Assembly (NCBI RefSeq): GCF_020615455.1
Contig: NC_059208.1
Coordinates: 73,967,525-74,031,524 of the forward strand
DNA: 64,000 bases
Direction: 5' to 3'
From: Coregonus clupeaformis
Lineage: Eukaryota > Chordata > Actinopteri > Salmoniformes > Salmonidae
In this document: piece by piece, positions 35,904-46,425 of the stretch
Position numbering within the stretch: the first letter of the stretch is position 1
Layout: each line of letters begins with the position of its first letter
Notes under the pieces: model-generated
What the model saw: the letters and a program-made list of their open reading frames with translations, nothing else
Database searches by the model: none
What the model was told of the DNA's origin: nothing
Program-made: the position numbers and the translations under genes

Positions 35904-36300
35904 AATGAACTGACGCTTTAGTTGGCTCTAGTACACAGAATCAAGCAGGAACTAGCGATTGATAGTTACTAAAAACAGGAAGCCACAAAGTTGTCAGTGT
36001 CAGATTAGTCATAGCTCCTATTCCTCTAGTCATCTCTCCACAGACATCTGCAGTTGTTCACACTTTTCACATATCCGCTAATGTATTCAACCTTCCCTAA
36101 CCCTGTCTGGGCTGGGTGTCTCAGGCTCTGCACACTATTCGATTGCATCCTACCTGGCAGGCCGCTCCTACCAAGTGACGTGGAGAGGATCTGTGTCTGC
36201 ACCACATACTCTCACTACTGGTGTCCCCCAGGATTCAGTTCAAGGCCCTCTCCTCCTCTATACACCAAGTCACTCCGCTCCATCATATGGTCACTCCTAT

Positions 36301-36889
36301 CAGTGGCGTGTATTCATGGATGCTAAGGGAAGCCAAGCTTCCCCCAAAAAATGCAAGGGAAACCAACGAGCATTTGGCCTCCCCTGATCGTTTTAAAAAA
36401 AAAATAATAGCCAATCAGCGTTGAGCTAAACTGAACGAGCTCAACTGTGAATGGTCCTGGCTTCACTCCAATCACATTGCATTGAGAGCATACGTCATTG
36501 ACGGAAATTGTGTTGTAGTCCTCCGGTGGCTAGCTAGCTAGCTAGCTAAAATTGGCCCTTTCTTAAATTAGCCATGGATGGAGATAGGGATTTGGACTTG
36601 TAGTTTTACTTAATTATTCGTACTGGCCAATGATTATAACAGAAATTCTGGTCCAACCATAAATTCATACATTGCGCCCCTGGCCTGAGAGGATGGAAGT
36701 TCAATATGTAGCTAGATGTAGAAGCCTAATGTTAACTAGCTAACGTTGCCCATGAAAGGAAGCGAGCAAATATTTGAAAGCATGTACTGTATGACAGAGT
36801 GATACACCGTTTCGTCAAAATGAAAGAGAGGAGGATGGCATTGGCGTTTCACTACAAGTAAGGTGTCAACATGTTTTGTCTACTGCACG

Positions 36890-36928
<39 letters not shown>

Positions 36929-37732
36929 ACGTACACGTACACACAGAAATCAGAACCATGGACAGCCACATCATATTTAGCTTACGTTGATTGGATTGAA
37001 TAGTTTTTGGTATCTTTTAGTTGTCTCTGTATTAGACTAAGCATAGGTGATTTGATAATGTTGAAGTTGAAATGGTGCTGGAATAGTGGAGGCAGCTCCT
37101 GTTTTCTTTACGACTTGCAGTAACTCTCCTTGGTTTTAAATCAATAGTTGTTTAGTAGACGAACATGTTGGAAACATTAACTTGCTTGACCATGCTGTAG
37201 GTCATGTAACTGTTAGTTACATGCAATATGCTTTCTGGACTTCACCTGACAGAGGTTGCTCTCCAGTTTTGTGATAAAACAAAGGTGTGGTTGAATTTAT
37301 TCTGCCACTGTGTATTCTTATTGTCTCTGCCTATACAGCGTATTCGGAAAGTATTCAAACCCCTTCCCTTTTTCCACATTTTGTTACGTTACAGCCTTAG
37401 TCTAAAATTGATTCAATTAATTGTTTTCCTTATCAATCTACACACAACACCCCATAATGACAAAGCGAAAACAGGTTTTCAGAAATACCTTATTTACGAG
37501 ACAGGATATATTTTAAAAAAAAAATTTCAGAATAAGGCTGTAACGTAACAAAATGTCGGAAAAAGTCAAGGGGTCTGAATACTTTCCGAATGCACTGTAT
37601 ATCACAGTCACAAGGTATATGAGCTAACAGGTTATAGAGAAAACAACGCAATTATCACAACACATAGGTTGTAATATGTTTTTTTCTTTTCTGGCATGGC
37701 TTTCCCAGTGATTTTACCCACGCACCGTACTG
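36301..37732. mobile_element. hAT-like element inserted in the LINE
   Basis: It starts CAGTGGCGTGTATTCATGG just after LINE codon TAT. LINE sequence resumes at 37741 after TCTACTAT, which is a diverged copy of the upstream octamer ACTCCTAT. This fits an 8-bp TSD with two differences and an hAT-type CAGTG end; the right terminus is degraded. The 1.4-kb interior includes GCTAGC repeats, an (AC)n run at 36893-36921 and an internally deleted Tc1, but no transposase frame. Confidence 0.7.
37336..37597. mobile_element. Internally deleted Tc1 (262 bp)
   Basis: Ends 'CAGCGTATTCGGAAAGTATT' and 'AATACTTTCCGAATGCACTG' are inverted and TA-flanked, the same family as 7781-8981. Nothing of the transposase is left between them, so this is a MITE-like derivative. 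Confidence 0.85.
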
Positions 37733-38892
37733 TCTACTATCATTGCTATGCAGATGACACTCAACTATTTTTCTCCCCCTTCTGACACCCAGGTGGCGAC
37801 ACACATCTCTGTGGGCCTGGCAGATATCTCAGCTTGGATGTCGGCCCACCACCTCAAGCTCAACCTCAACAAGACGGAGCTGCTCTTCCTCCCGAGGAAG
37901 GCCTGCCCGCTCCAGGGCCTCTCCATCACGGTTGACAACTCCACGGTGTCCCCCTCTCAGAGTGCATAGAACCTTGATGTGACCCTGGACAACACCCTGT
38001 CGTTCTCTGCAAACATCAAAGCAGTGATTAGCTCCTGCAAGTTCATGCTCTACAACATCCGTAGAGTATGACCCAGGTCCTAATCCAGGCACTTGCCTTC
38101 TCCCGTCTGGACTACTGCCACTCGCTGTTGGCTGTGCTCCCCACTTGTGCCATCAAACTACTGCAATTTATCCAGAATGCCGCAGCCCGCCTGGTGTTCA
38201 ACCTTCCCAAGTTCTCCCATGTCACCCAGTTCCTCCGCACACTCCACTGGCAAGCAGTCGAAGCTCATGTCCACTTCAAGACCATGGTACTTGACTATGG
38301 AGCAGCAAGTGGAATTACCCCTCCCTACCTTCAGGCTATGCTCAAACCCTACACCCCAACCTGAGTAGTCCATTCTGTCACCTCTGGTCTCTTGGCCTAC
38401 TGGAGGGCAGCTCCTGCTCAGCCCAGTCAAAACTGTTCTCTGTCTTGGCACCCTAATTGTGGAACCAGCTTCCACCTGAAGCTAGGACAGCAGAGTCCCT
38501 GCCCATCTTCCGAAAACATCTGAAACCCTACCTCTTCAAAGAGTATCTTAAATAATCCAACAGCAATCCCTTCATGAACTAACACTTCCACTTGACTTTT
38601 TCCTGCCTACTAGCAATGACTTTGCTGAAAGATTCATTACTGAGGAAAAATGTACTTACTATGACTGAGATATGTGGTTCTCCCACTAGCTACTGTATCT
38701 TAAGATGAATGCACTAGCTGTAAGTCGCTCTGGATAAGAGCATCTGCTAAATTAATAAAATGTCAAATGTACATGTATAGATTGATTTGGCAGTTGTACA
38801 TTAGAAGCTACTGTATACCACTTAGAAACTCCCTGTGTAGATTTTAATCTTAAACCTGTCCTGGACTATACGGTAACCCCAGGTAACAGGGG

Positions 38893-39121
38893 ACGTCCTC
38901 AGGACATTCACGGTGTCCCCCTCTCAGAATGCAAAGAACCTTGGCGTGACCCTGGACAACACCCTGTCGTTCTCTGCAAACATCAAAGCAGTGACTCATT
39001 CCTGCAAGTTCATGCTCTACAATATCTGTAGAGTATGACCCTACCTCACACAGGAAGCGGCGCAGGACCTAATGCAGGCACTTGCCTTCTCCCGTCTGGA
39101 CCTCTGCCACTCGCTGTAGTC
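38893..39121 (+). mobile_element. Second copy of a LINE segment
   Basis: The stretch from 'CACGGTGTCCCCCTCTCAGA' through 'CTTGCCTTCTCCCGTCTGGA' repeats the LINE region 37927-38117 with about 90% or greater apparent identity. It includes a 21-bp piece ('ACACAGGAAGCGGCGCAGG...') missing from the first copy. It is either an independent LINE fragment or a local duplication. Confidence 0.75.
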
Positions 39122-41820
39122 CAGACGGGACTACACTGGTCTTTAAATCCCTTACTAGTCTTTATGCAAACATTTTCTACAGGACGTTCTGGCAACATTC
39201 AAAACGTTCCCTTTACGAAAGCTCTCCTTTCATCCATGTCCTAAAGCACAGGAGTATACTCACCATCGTCTGAAATGAACAAAATCTACCTTCATCCCTC
39301 CTGATTGAAAGAATGATGAAATCATTTCAATCAGGTTTGGTGACGAAATAAAGTGATGTCCTTGCTGATCTGCAATACAGGGATATTCTGTAGTCAGAAT
39401 CAAAACAATAGTAGATTCACTTCCTTATTGTTGTGGTTTCCCTCCTGAGCATTTTTTCTCTCAACTCCTGTTTTCAGGACCTACTTCCTGCTTTTCTTTT
39501 CTAAGGTACAGTTACATTCCGAGTAGTTGAAATTAGTTTATCTACAGACAGATCATATGAATGAACCACATGACAATACAAATGATGAGCCTGTCCTTCA
39601 ATCATGTGAGGACCATGAGACACAGTATTGCATCAAAGGGATGTTGTCTATTCTCATGTTAATTTAACAGTAGACTAACCCGCAAATTGATAAGGAAAAT
39701 GCATTTCAGCCTACCTTTACATGTAAAGGAAGTCCATTCATCTGTCCTTCAGGGTAAACCTCTCAGTGACAGCATTGTAGAAGTATTCTTTATTATTTTT
39801 GAGTTTGAAAATGCTCTCAGTCTCGATTGACATGAGGGCCAAGGATGACAAAATGATCATACCTGGCTTTCATTTGAATACTGATATTGTCCAAAAAGTT
39901 TGTAAAACATTACTCTCCTCTCACCGGCTGTCTGCTCCGGTTTGCTGTGTCTGTCAGGCCGAGTGTGGTGCATTTCTCCTCAAACCGATCATAGAAAGTG
40001 TCAAACTCTTGTCCCCGGGCATCCACAACTTTGATTGTGTTACTGATATGTGCACAGTAGAACCCCATGTCCAATATTTTATTCTGCAGAACACGAAAGA
40101 GTGCCTCAGTTTAGCTGAAAATCTCCCTATAGACCAACAGCAGAAAGCCGGTTGATGCCTTTGACAGCCAGGTATCATATCCAGAGGCCATCAGCAGCGT
40201 GTCTTTGCCCCGATCCGATGACTTTCTGTCCCTTCTTCTGATGAAGGTCAGGGAGCGCAGGTGTTGGTCTCCCGCTCTGAATTTTACCAAGTTTTCCTTA
40301 GAAATCCAACTTGGAAAATTGTTTGAGGTGCAGTATAGTGTTCGTTTGTCAGGTTGTATTTGCTTGCTAGCTAGATTCGTTCAGTTGAACGTATGCGAGA
40401 GCCAAATATTGTAGACACGCCCAATTGTGTACAGCTTACCCCAGGCTTACCCACACAACATGCTTAGGCAATACGCATGTGCAAAATATGAAATCCACTC
40501 AATGCAAAAAATGAAAGCTAGGCAAAGCAGCGAGGCCTATGCTGACCCTGTCCATCAACAGTGACTGGAGTCAGGAACAGCCGCGCTTGTCAATGATTTG
40601 AATGGATTTGAATGGATGGGTTAGGGTTAGGGTTATACTCTGGCGCATTTCCTGATGTTTTGATGTAGTTTTAGCACATTTTGAGATTTTGAGCATAAAA
40701 ATCACCAGAATCATTGAGAAAAAACATTAGATAACAAAAAAGAATGCAGTTAAAAATATATATAATTGTATTTTTTATTTGGCTTTTCATAATAGCTTTT
40801 TTTTATTAGATTATTAAAGGGTAAGCACTGCCTACCCTGCCTACCCTGATTGCAAATCACTGACACTATCATCCACTACAACTACTTAATGTACTGTGCT
40901 AACTGCTAGCCAGGGTGCTTGACTGTTTCTGTATACAACAAGGTCACATTATATGTTGGAATATTTGAGTGTGTGGGCCGCAATTTATTATCTTTCTGCT
41001 TACCTCATGAGATGATCTGCATTTAACTACTAAAAATAATCCAAATTTTGATGTTAGAAAATGTGCTTTCTCAGGAAGGTGGAAGCAGGTGGCAAAAGAG
41101 TGTAGGAACTGGGAGAGAGATAACACAAATAGAACTTCAGGGTTAATTTACATAAGCAGATCTCAAATTAAGATCAGAAGTTAAATATATATTTTCTGTC
41201 AGCAATACTTTATTTCAAGTATATGAATCCATGTCAAGTTACAAATGCACAAGAAATGGTGATGTCCATGAGGCAAACAGTAACATAAGTTATTCATCGA
41301 ATTTACAGATCTCAGTAGCCATATTGATCACTGGACAGGAAAACCACTATACCCCTGGACTGGATACTATCCTGTGGGCGGCCACAAGGAGACATGAACT
41401 AGGTAACAGGTCATGTACAGGTAATAACAACAATGACCCAATTGCTCTTTCAGACAATGGGAAATGAAACAGAATGAATCACCCCTCTTACACCTCTAAG
41501 AGTGTGTCACTACCTGGTTCAGATACCTGGTTCAAATACCTAGAAAAAGCCTACTTCTCTGTTCCTAGAAGTAATCCCTGAGGTAACTTGGCTGGACATG
41601 AAATATCCAGTTGGTTCTGTGACCAAGGTCCACGTGATGTGATGAGCCCTAAACTTGCCTGAGACTTGAACCCTGTGACCCCAAGCCAATGCCTAGACTA
41701 GTAAGGCTAATACACTGTTCTGGCAGGAGACCCAGCTTTGAATCCTATCAGTTACAGATAGATGAATCCAATGTAGGGCCAGATACATCATTACTTAAAG
41801 GGGGATGGGAGGCTTTTTCC
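39122..41820. other. Unclassified, repeat-derived DNA
   Basis: No recognised gene. A 118-codon frame at 39799-40155 has cysteine-rich middle residues but no known motif, and I do not call it a gene. 'GGGTTAGGGTTAGGGTTA' occurs at 40618-40636. The stretch 40820-40870 ('CTGCCTACCCTGCCTACCCT...CACTG') looks like a hAT-type terminus. Confidence 0.35.
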
Positions 41821-41982
41821 ATTTTAGTCATTTAGCAGACATGCTTATTCAGAGCAACTAGGGTTAAGTGCCATGCTTAAGGGCACATCGACAGATTTAT
41901 CACCTAGTCTGCTCTGGGATTCAAACCAGCAACCTTTCTGTTACTGGTCAAACGCTCTTAACTGCTAGGCTACCTGCCGCCA
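41821..41982 (-). mobile_element. tRNA-derived SINE (minus strand)
   Basis: Read on the minus strand it starts GTGGCGGCAGGTAGCCTAGC, has 'GGTTTGAATCCC' as B box and ends near 'GTCTGCTAAATGACTAAAAT'. It is the same family as 5353-5514. Confidence 0.75.
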
Positions 41983-42985
41983 CAAAGTATTTGAGGGCCA
42001 GAGAAAGTGGTGGGTAATGTTGAACCTTCAAAGAGAGGAAGGGTTGGACCATGGCCCTGCTACAGAGAGGGGTGGAAGGATTTAGGTGACGGTATTGCTA
42101 ATAGGGCAGAGAGAAGGGCATTGAGATATGAAGTCTCAGGTAGATGTTTCTTCCCTTTATCACAATACTTATGTTCCTCACAATGAAAATGTTTCTATCT
42201 TTCCTCCATAGAATTCAGTATGAGAGGTGTCTGTGTTATATTTCAGCTGACCCCTGAACTATTATCAATTGCTTCCCTGCTCTTGCCAAGATCTTGCGGT
42301 TGGCGTGTATTTGCTGGTAGGAATAGTCTTGGAAACATTGCTACACACTAACGTAGGAATAAATCAATCAATCTGAGAGATTAATCATAGGTGAGATTTC
42401 AGTTCTCAAGTATTATGACAGTACATAAAACACTGTGACAATACTCCAAGCTTCCCTGATGGTCATACCTATATTGCTTGTATTTGCACATAAGAATACG
42501 TAAGAAAACAGTGACACAGTGCATGTAAAACAGTGTTACGTGACAAGCTACCTTTACCAGCGGTGATACATTGCCCCGATACACTACATTGAAGCTGCTG
42601 TCTATGGCTCGGTCTGGTCACCCCAGCCACTTGTTTTGGTAGACAGCCAAGGGATGGGGCTGGAGAAATGTAAATCATCAAATCACAGTTTATTTAAAGT
42701 GCATTTAACAAAAGCCTCAATACACTTTACCAAAAAAAAATGAATAAAAAAGAAAGCAAGAAACAACAGATAATTCAAACTTAAATGTAACCACTCTCAA
42801 ATTCATAGACAATGCTATGGATGCAAAGACTGACCATCTACAGTATGATATCAAAATTATAGTTTTAACCATGTTTTAAAGGTATACAGTGCTTGTTTAT
42901 CACAAAGTGATTTTTTCTTTTATCATTAATTTAACAGAAACATAAATTAGATGATGAAACATTTTGCAAACAAAACTCAGATCAG
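41983..42985. other. Intergenic, nothing recognised
   Basis: No gene, RNA or clear repeat is supported in this 1-kb stretch upstream of the LTR element. Confidence 0.4.
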
Positions 42986-43314
42986 TGTCACGATCGTCTA
43001 AGGAAGCGGACCAAGGCGCAGCGTGTTTAGCGAACATGTTGACTTTATTTAATTAAAGCAACCACGATAACAACAACATAAATGACGATAGTGAAGTCCA
43101 CAGTGACAATGACTGACTAGGAACAAAAACCCACAAACACAAGGTGAACACAGGCAGTTTAAATATGGCTCCCAATCAGAGATAACGAGCCGACAGCTGA
43201 CACTCGTTACCTCCGATTGGGAGTCATTGACCAAACCCAGACAACACAACCAAAACACAACAAAACGAACACACCCTGGCTCAACATACAAAGTCCCGGA
43301 GCCAGAGCGTGACA
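42986..43314 (-). repeat. LTR (3' copy in element orientation)
   Basis: 329-bp direct repeat partner of 46092-46420, with TG...CA ends and terminal short inversion TGTCACG/CGTGACA. Confidence 0.85.
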
Positions 43315-43324
43315 GTACCCCCCC

Positions 43325-45976
43325 CTAAAGGCGCGGACTGCGACCGCGCCTCAAAAACCCCAAACAGGGGAGGGCTGGGTGGGTGTTGCTCCTCGGAGGC
43401 GGCTCCGGCTCCGGGCTTGACCACCACCCCTCTTCAATCCCCCCGTAGCGCCCCCAGTCCGATCTGACCCAGCTGGTAGGATTTGGACTGACGACGCACC
43501 CACCTGGCTTGGCGCGTGAGGCAGGAACGGACCGGACCTGGCCGACGATACGCACCCTAGACTTGATGCGTGGATTCGGAACGACCCTCACCAGGCTGAC
43601 GACTCGCATCCCTGGCTTGGTGCGAGTAGTAGGAATGGGCTGGATCCGGCTGACGGCTCGCACCCTTGGCTTGGTGCGAGTAGCAGGGACGAGCTGAACC
43701 AGGCTGACGACTCGCACCCTTGGCTTGGTGCGAGTAGCAGGAACGGGCTGAACCAGGCTGACGACTCGCACCCTTGGCTTGGTGCGAGTAGCAGGAACGG
43801 GCTGGACCAGGCCGACGACTCGTACCCCTGGCTTGGTGCGAGTAGCAGGAACAGGCTGGACCAGGCTGGCGACGCGCACCGTAGGTTTGGTGCGAGTGGC
43901 AGGAACAGGCCGTGCTGGGCTGGCGACGTACACCGTAGCCTTAGTACGTGGAGCAGGAACAGGCCGGGCTGGGCTGGCGACGCACACCGTAGGCTTCGTA
44001 CGTGGAGCAGGAACAGGCCGGGCTGGGCTGGCGACGCACACCGTAGGCTTCTTACGTGGAGCAGGAACAGGCCGGGCTGGGCTGGCGACGCACACCGTAG
44101 GCTTCGTACGTGGAGCAGGAACAGGCCGGGCTGGGCTGGCGACGCACACCGTAGGCTTCTTACGTGGAGCAGGAACAGGCCGGGCTGGGCTGGCGACGCA
44201 CACCGTAGGCTTCTTACGTGGAGCAGGAACAGGCCGGGTCGGGCTGGCGACGCGCACCGTAGACTTGGTGCGGGTGGCCGGAACAGGCCGGACCGGGCTG
44301 GCGACGCGCACCGTAGGTTTGGTGCGGGTGGCAGGAACAGGCCGGACCGGGCTGGCGACGCGCACCGTAGACTTGGTGCGGGTGGCAGGAACAGGCCGTG
44401 CTGGGCTGGCGACGTACACCGTAGGCTTAGTACGTGGAGCAGGAACCGGCCGGGCTGGACTGGCGACGCACACCGTAGGCTTGGTGCGTGGAGTAGGAAT
44501 GGACCAGAACTGGCAGACGATACGCACCCTTTGCCTGGTGCGTGGAGCCGGAACAGGCCTCACCAGGCTGAAGACTCGCATCCCTGGCTTGGTGCGAGTA
44601 GCAGGAATGGGCTGGATCAGACTGACGGCTCGCACCCTTGGCTTGGTGCGAGTAGCAGGGACGAGCTGAACCAGGCTGACGACTCGCACCCTTGGCTTGG
44701 TGCGAGTAGCAGGAATGGGCTGGACCAGGCCGACGACTCGTACCCCTGGCTTGGTGCGAGTAGCAGGAACGGGCTGAACCAGGCTGACGACTCGCACCCT
44801 TGGCTTGGTGCGAGTAGCAGGAACGGGCTGGACCAGGCCGACGACTCGTACCCCTGGCTTGGTGCGAGTAGCAGGAACGGGCTGGACCAGGCTGACGACT
44901 CGCACCCTTGGCTTGGTGCGAGTGGCAGGAACAGGCCGGACCGGGCTGGCGACGCGCACCGTAGGTTTGGTGCGAGTGGCAGGAACAGGCCGGGTCGGGC
45001 TGGCGACGCGCACCGTAGACTTGGTGCGGGTGGCAGGAACAGGCCGGACCGGGCTGGCGACGCGCACCGTAGGTTTGGTGCGAGTGGCAGGAACAGGCCG
45101 GGTCGGGCTGGCGACGCGCACCGTACACTTGGTGCGGGTGGCAGGAACAGGCCGGACCGGGCTGGCGACGCGCACCGTAGGTTTGGTGCGAGTGGCAGGA
45201 ACAGGCCGGGTCGGGCTGGCGACGCGCACCGTAGACTTGGTGCGGGTGGCAGGAACAGGCCGGGCTGGGCTGGCGACGCACACCTTAGGCTTCGTACGTG
45301 GAGCAGGAACAGGCCGGGCTGGGCTGGCGACGCACACCGTAGGCTTTGTGCGTTGAGCAGGAACAGGCCGGACTGGGCTGGCGACGCACACCTTAGGCTT
45401 AGTACGTGGAGCAGGAACAGGTCGGGCTGGGCTGGCCACGCACACCGTAGGTTTCGTACGTGGAGCAGGAACAGGCCGGGTCGGGCTGGCGACGCGCACC
45501 GTAGGCTTGATGCGAGAAGCAGGAACAGGCCGGGCTGGGCTGGCGACGTACACCGTAGGCTTAGTACGTGGAGCAGGAACCGGCCGGGCTGGACTGGCGA
45601 CGCACACCGTGGGCTTGGTGCGTGGAGTAGGAACAGGCCGGTCCGTACTGGGAACACACACCACTGGCCTTAACCGGGGATCAGGAACGGGCCGGACCGG
45701 ACTGGTAACACACCTCAGTCTCTCACGCCGTGCCTCAACTGCTTCCCTCCCTCTACTCGCCAATGGCTCCCGTAATCCGGTAGCCTTCTCTCCACGTCTC
45801 TCTGTGGCAGCCTCCTGCTGCCCAGCCGCCCAAGCCATGTGCCCCCCCAAAAAAACTTTTTGGGGTTGCCTCTCGTCCTTCCGACGATGACCCTGCTGAC
45901 GCCGTTGCTCTCCTCTCGCCAGGGCCTTGATCTTCCCCAAGGTCCCTTGCCCCCGAGCATGTCCTCCCAGGACCAC
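43325..45976 (-). CDS. 883-codon repetitive open frame inside the LTR element
   Basis: A single uninterrupted minus-strand frame runs from 45976 to 43325. The first 110 residues are non-repetitive and rich in R, G, E and Q. Residues from about 110 to 830 are some 40 tandem copies of an 18-residue unit of the form R-T-K-P-T-V-C-V-A-S-P-A-R-P-V-P-A-P, basic and proline-rich. A short unique tail follows, with a serine/proline-rich section. I recognise no family. Because the 54-bp unit is a multiple of three and GC-rich, other frames on both strands are also open for hundreds of codons, so openness alone does not prove translation. No signal peptide or membrane segment is apparent. It could be the element's own product or a by-product of minisatellite growth. 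Confidence 0.4.
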   Translation of the reverse strand: MVLGGHARGQGTLGKIKALARGEQRRQQGHRRKDERQPQKVFLGGHMAWAAGQQEAATERRGEKATGLREPLASRGREAVEARRERLRCVTSPVRPVPDPRLRPVVCVPSTDRPVPTPRTKPTVCVASPARPVPAPRTKPTVYVASPARPVPASRIKPTVRVASPTRPVPAPRTKPTVCVASPARPVPAPRTKPKVCVASPVRPVPAQRTKPTVCVASPARPVPAPRTKPKVCVASPARPVPATRTKSTVRVASPTRPVPATRTKPTVRVASPVRPVPATRTKCTVRVASPTRPVPATRTKPTVRVASPVRPVPATRTKSTVRVASPTRPVPATRTKPTVRVASPVRPVPATRTKPRVRVVSLVQPVPATRTKPGVRVVGLVQPVPATRTKPRVRVVSLVQPVPATRTKPGVRVVGLVQPIPATRTKPRVRVVSLVQLVPATRTKPRVRAVSLIQPIPATRTKPGMRVFSLVRPVPAPRTRQRVRIVCQFWSIPTPRTKPTVCVASPARPVPAPRTKPTVYVASPARPVPATRTKSTVRVASPVRPVPATRTKPTVRVASPVRPVPATRTKSTVRVASPTRPVPAPRKKPTVCVASPARPVPAPRKKPTVCVASPARPVPAPRTKPTVCVASPARPVPAPRKKPTVCVASPARPVPAPRTKPTVCVASPARPVPAPRTKATVYVASPARPVPATRTKPTVRVASLVQPVPATRTKPGVRVVGLVQPVPATRTKPRVRVVSLVQPVPATRTKPRVRVVSLVQLVPATRTKPRVRAVSRIQPIPTTRTKPGMRVVSLVRVVPNPRIKSRVRIVGQVRSVPASRAKPGGCVVSPNPTSWVRSDWGRYGGIEEGWWSSPEPEPPPRSNTHPALPCLGFLRRGRSPRL
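43510..45700. repeat. 54-bp minisatellite array (about 40 units)
   Basis: A typical unit runs GGCGACGCACACCGTAGGCT, then a variable TACGTGGAGCAGG-type centre, then AACAGGCCGGGCTGGGCT; total 54 bp. At least three unit types occur: CGCACCCTTGGCTTGGTGCG, CGCACCGTAGACTTGGTGCG and CACACCGTAGGCTTCGTACG. They are arranged in blocks, including an alternating two-unit (108-bp) block at 44930-45250. A block beginning at 43607 recurs at 44579, exactly 972 bp (18 units) away. Confidence 0.85.
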
Positions 45977-46091
45977 GATTTGCCCACCTGGGCCATCGCC
46001 AGCCTCTCGATCTCCTTACCAGGCGCCTCCTCCCATGTCCAGTCTCTTTGCTCCTGGACACGCTGCTTGGTCCTTTTGTGGTGGGTTTTTC

Positions 46092-46420
46092 TGTCACGAT
46101 CGTCTAAGGAAGCGGACCAAGGCGCAGCGTGTTTAGCGAACATGTTGACTTTATTTAATTAAAGCAACCACGATAACAACAACATAAATGACGATAGTGA
46201 AGTCCACAGTGACAATGACTGACTAGGAACAAAAACCCACAAACACAAGGTGAACACAGGCAGTTTAAATATGGCTCCCAATCAGAGATAACGAGCCGAC
46301 AGCTGACACTCGTTACCTCCGATTGGGAGTCATTGACCAAACCCAGACAACACAACCAAAACACAACAAAACGAACACACCCTGGCTCAACATACAAAGT
46401 CCCGGAGCCAGAGCGTGACA
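46092..46420 (-). repeat. LTR (5' copy in element orientation)
   Basis: 329-bp partner of 42986-43314. I found no difference by eye, and translated frames across both copies are identical, so the insertion is young. Confidence 0.85.
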
Positions 46421-46425
46421 ATCAG

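Larger units (their letters stand above)
36100..38770 (+). mobile_element. LINE with reverse-transcriptase codons, split by a hAT-like insert
   Basis: The upstream part (to 36300) encodes the RT 'G-V-P-Q-G/D-S-V...G-P-L-L' region and ends at codons G-H-S-Y. The downstream part (from 37741) continues H-C-Y-A-D-D-T-Q-L-F-F-S, the catalytic Y-A-D-D. It then gives L-N-L-N-K-T-E-L-L-F-L-P, A-F-S-R-L-D-Y-C-H-S-L-L and L-Q-F-I-Q-N-A-A-A-R-L-V-F. Removing 36301-37740 joins the two parts exactly. The 3' end is 'GTCGCTCTGGATAAGAGCAT' followed by CTGCTAAATTAATAAAATG. It is 5'-truncated and has a frameshift near 38060. Confidence 0.85.
42986..46420 (-). mobile_element. LTR-bounded non-autonomous retroelement carrying a 54-bp minisatellite
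   Basis: Two direct repeats of 329 bp (42986-43314 and 46092-46420) appear identical wherever I compared them. Each begins TGTCACGATCG and ends GAGCGTGACA on the plus strand, and they are bordered by the same pentamer ATCAG (42981-42985 and 46421-46425). TG...CA ends, a 5-bp TSD and matching repeats are the marks of a recent LTR retrotransposon insertion. Reading on the minus strand, the LTR has an ATATTTAAA box (43158-43166) and then AATAAA (43044-43049), a sensible U3-R-U5 order. A purine run (AGGGGGGGGTAC) precedes the 3' LTR. A classical TGG-type primer site is not evident. The 2.8-kb interior has no gag, protease, RT or integrase; most of it is the repeat array. It therefore looks like a LARD/TRIM-type element moved in trans. 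Confidence 0.82.

Noticed and set aside
39799..40155. 118-codon open frame with several cysteines
   Set aside because: No recognisable domain, no splice or promoter context, and it sits in repeat-derived DNA.
40618..40636. GGGTTAGGGTTAGGGTTA, telomere-like repeat
   Set aside because: Only about three units; chance or a tiny interstitial run, not evidence of a telomere or fusion site.
43779..45673. Long plus-strand open frames (296, 380 and 183 codons)
   Set aside because: Read as antisense or alternate-frame shadows of the stop-free 54-bp array. The single longest uninterrupted frame is on the minus strand and agrees with the LTR orientation.
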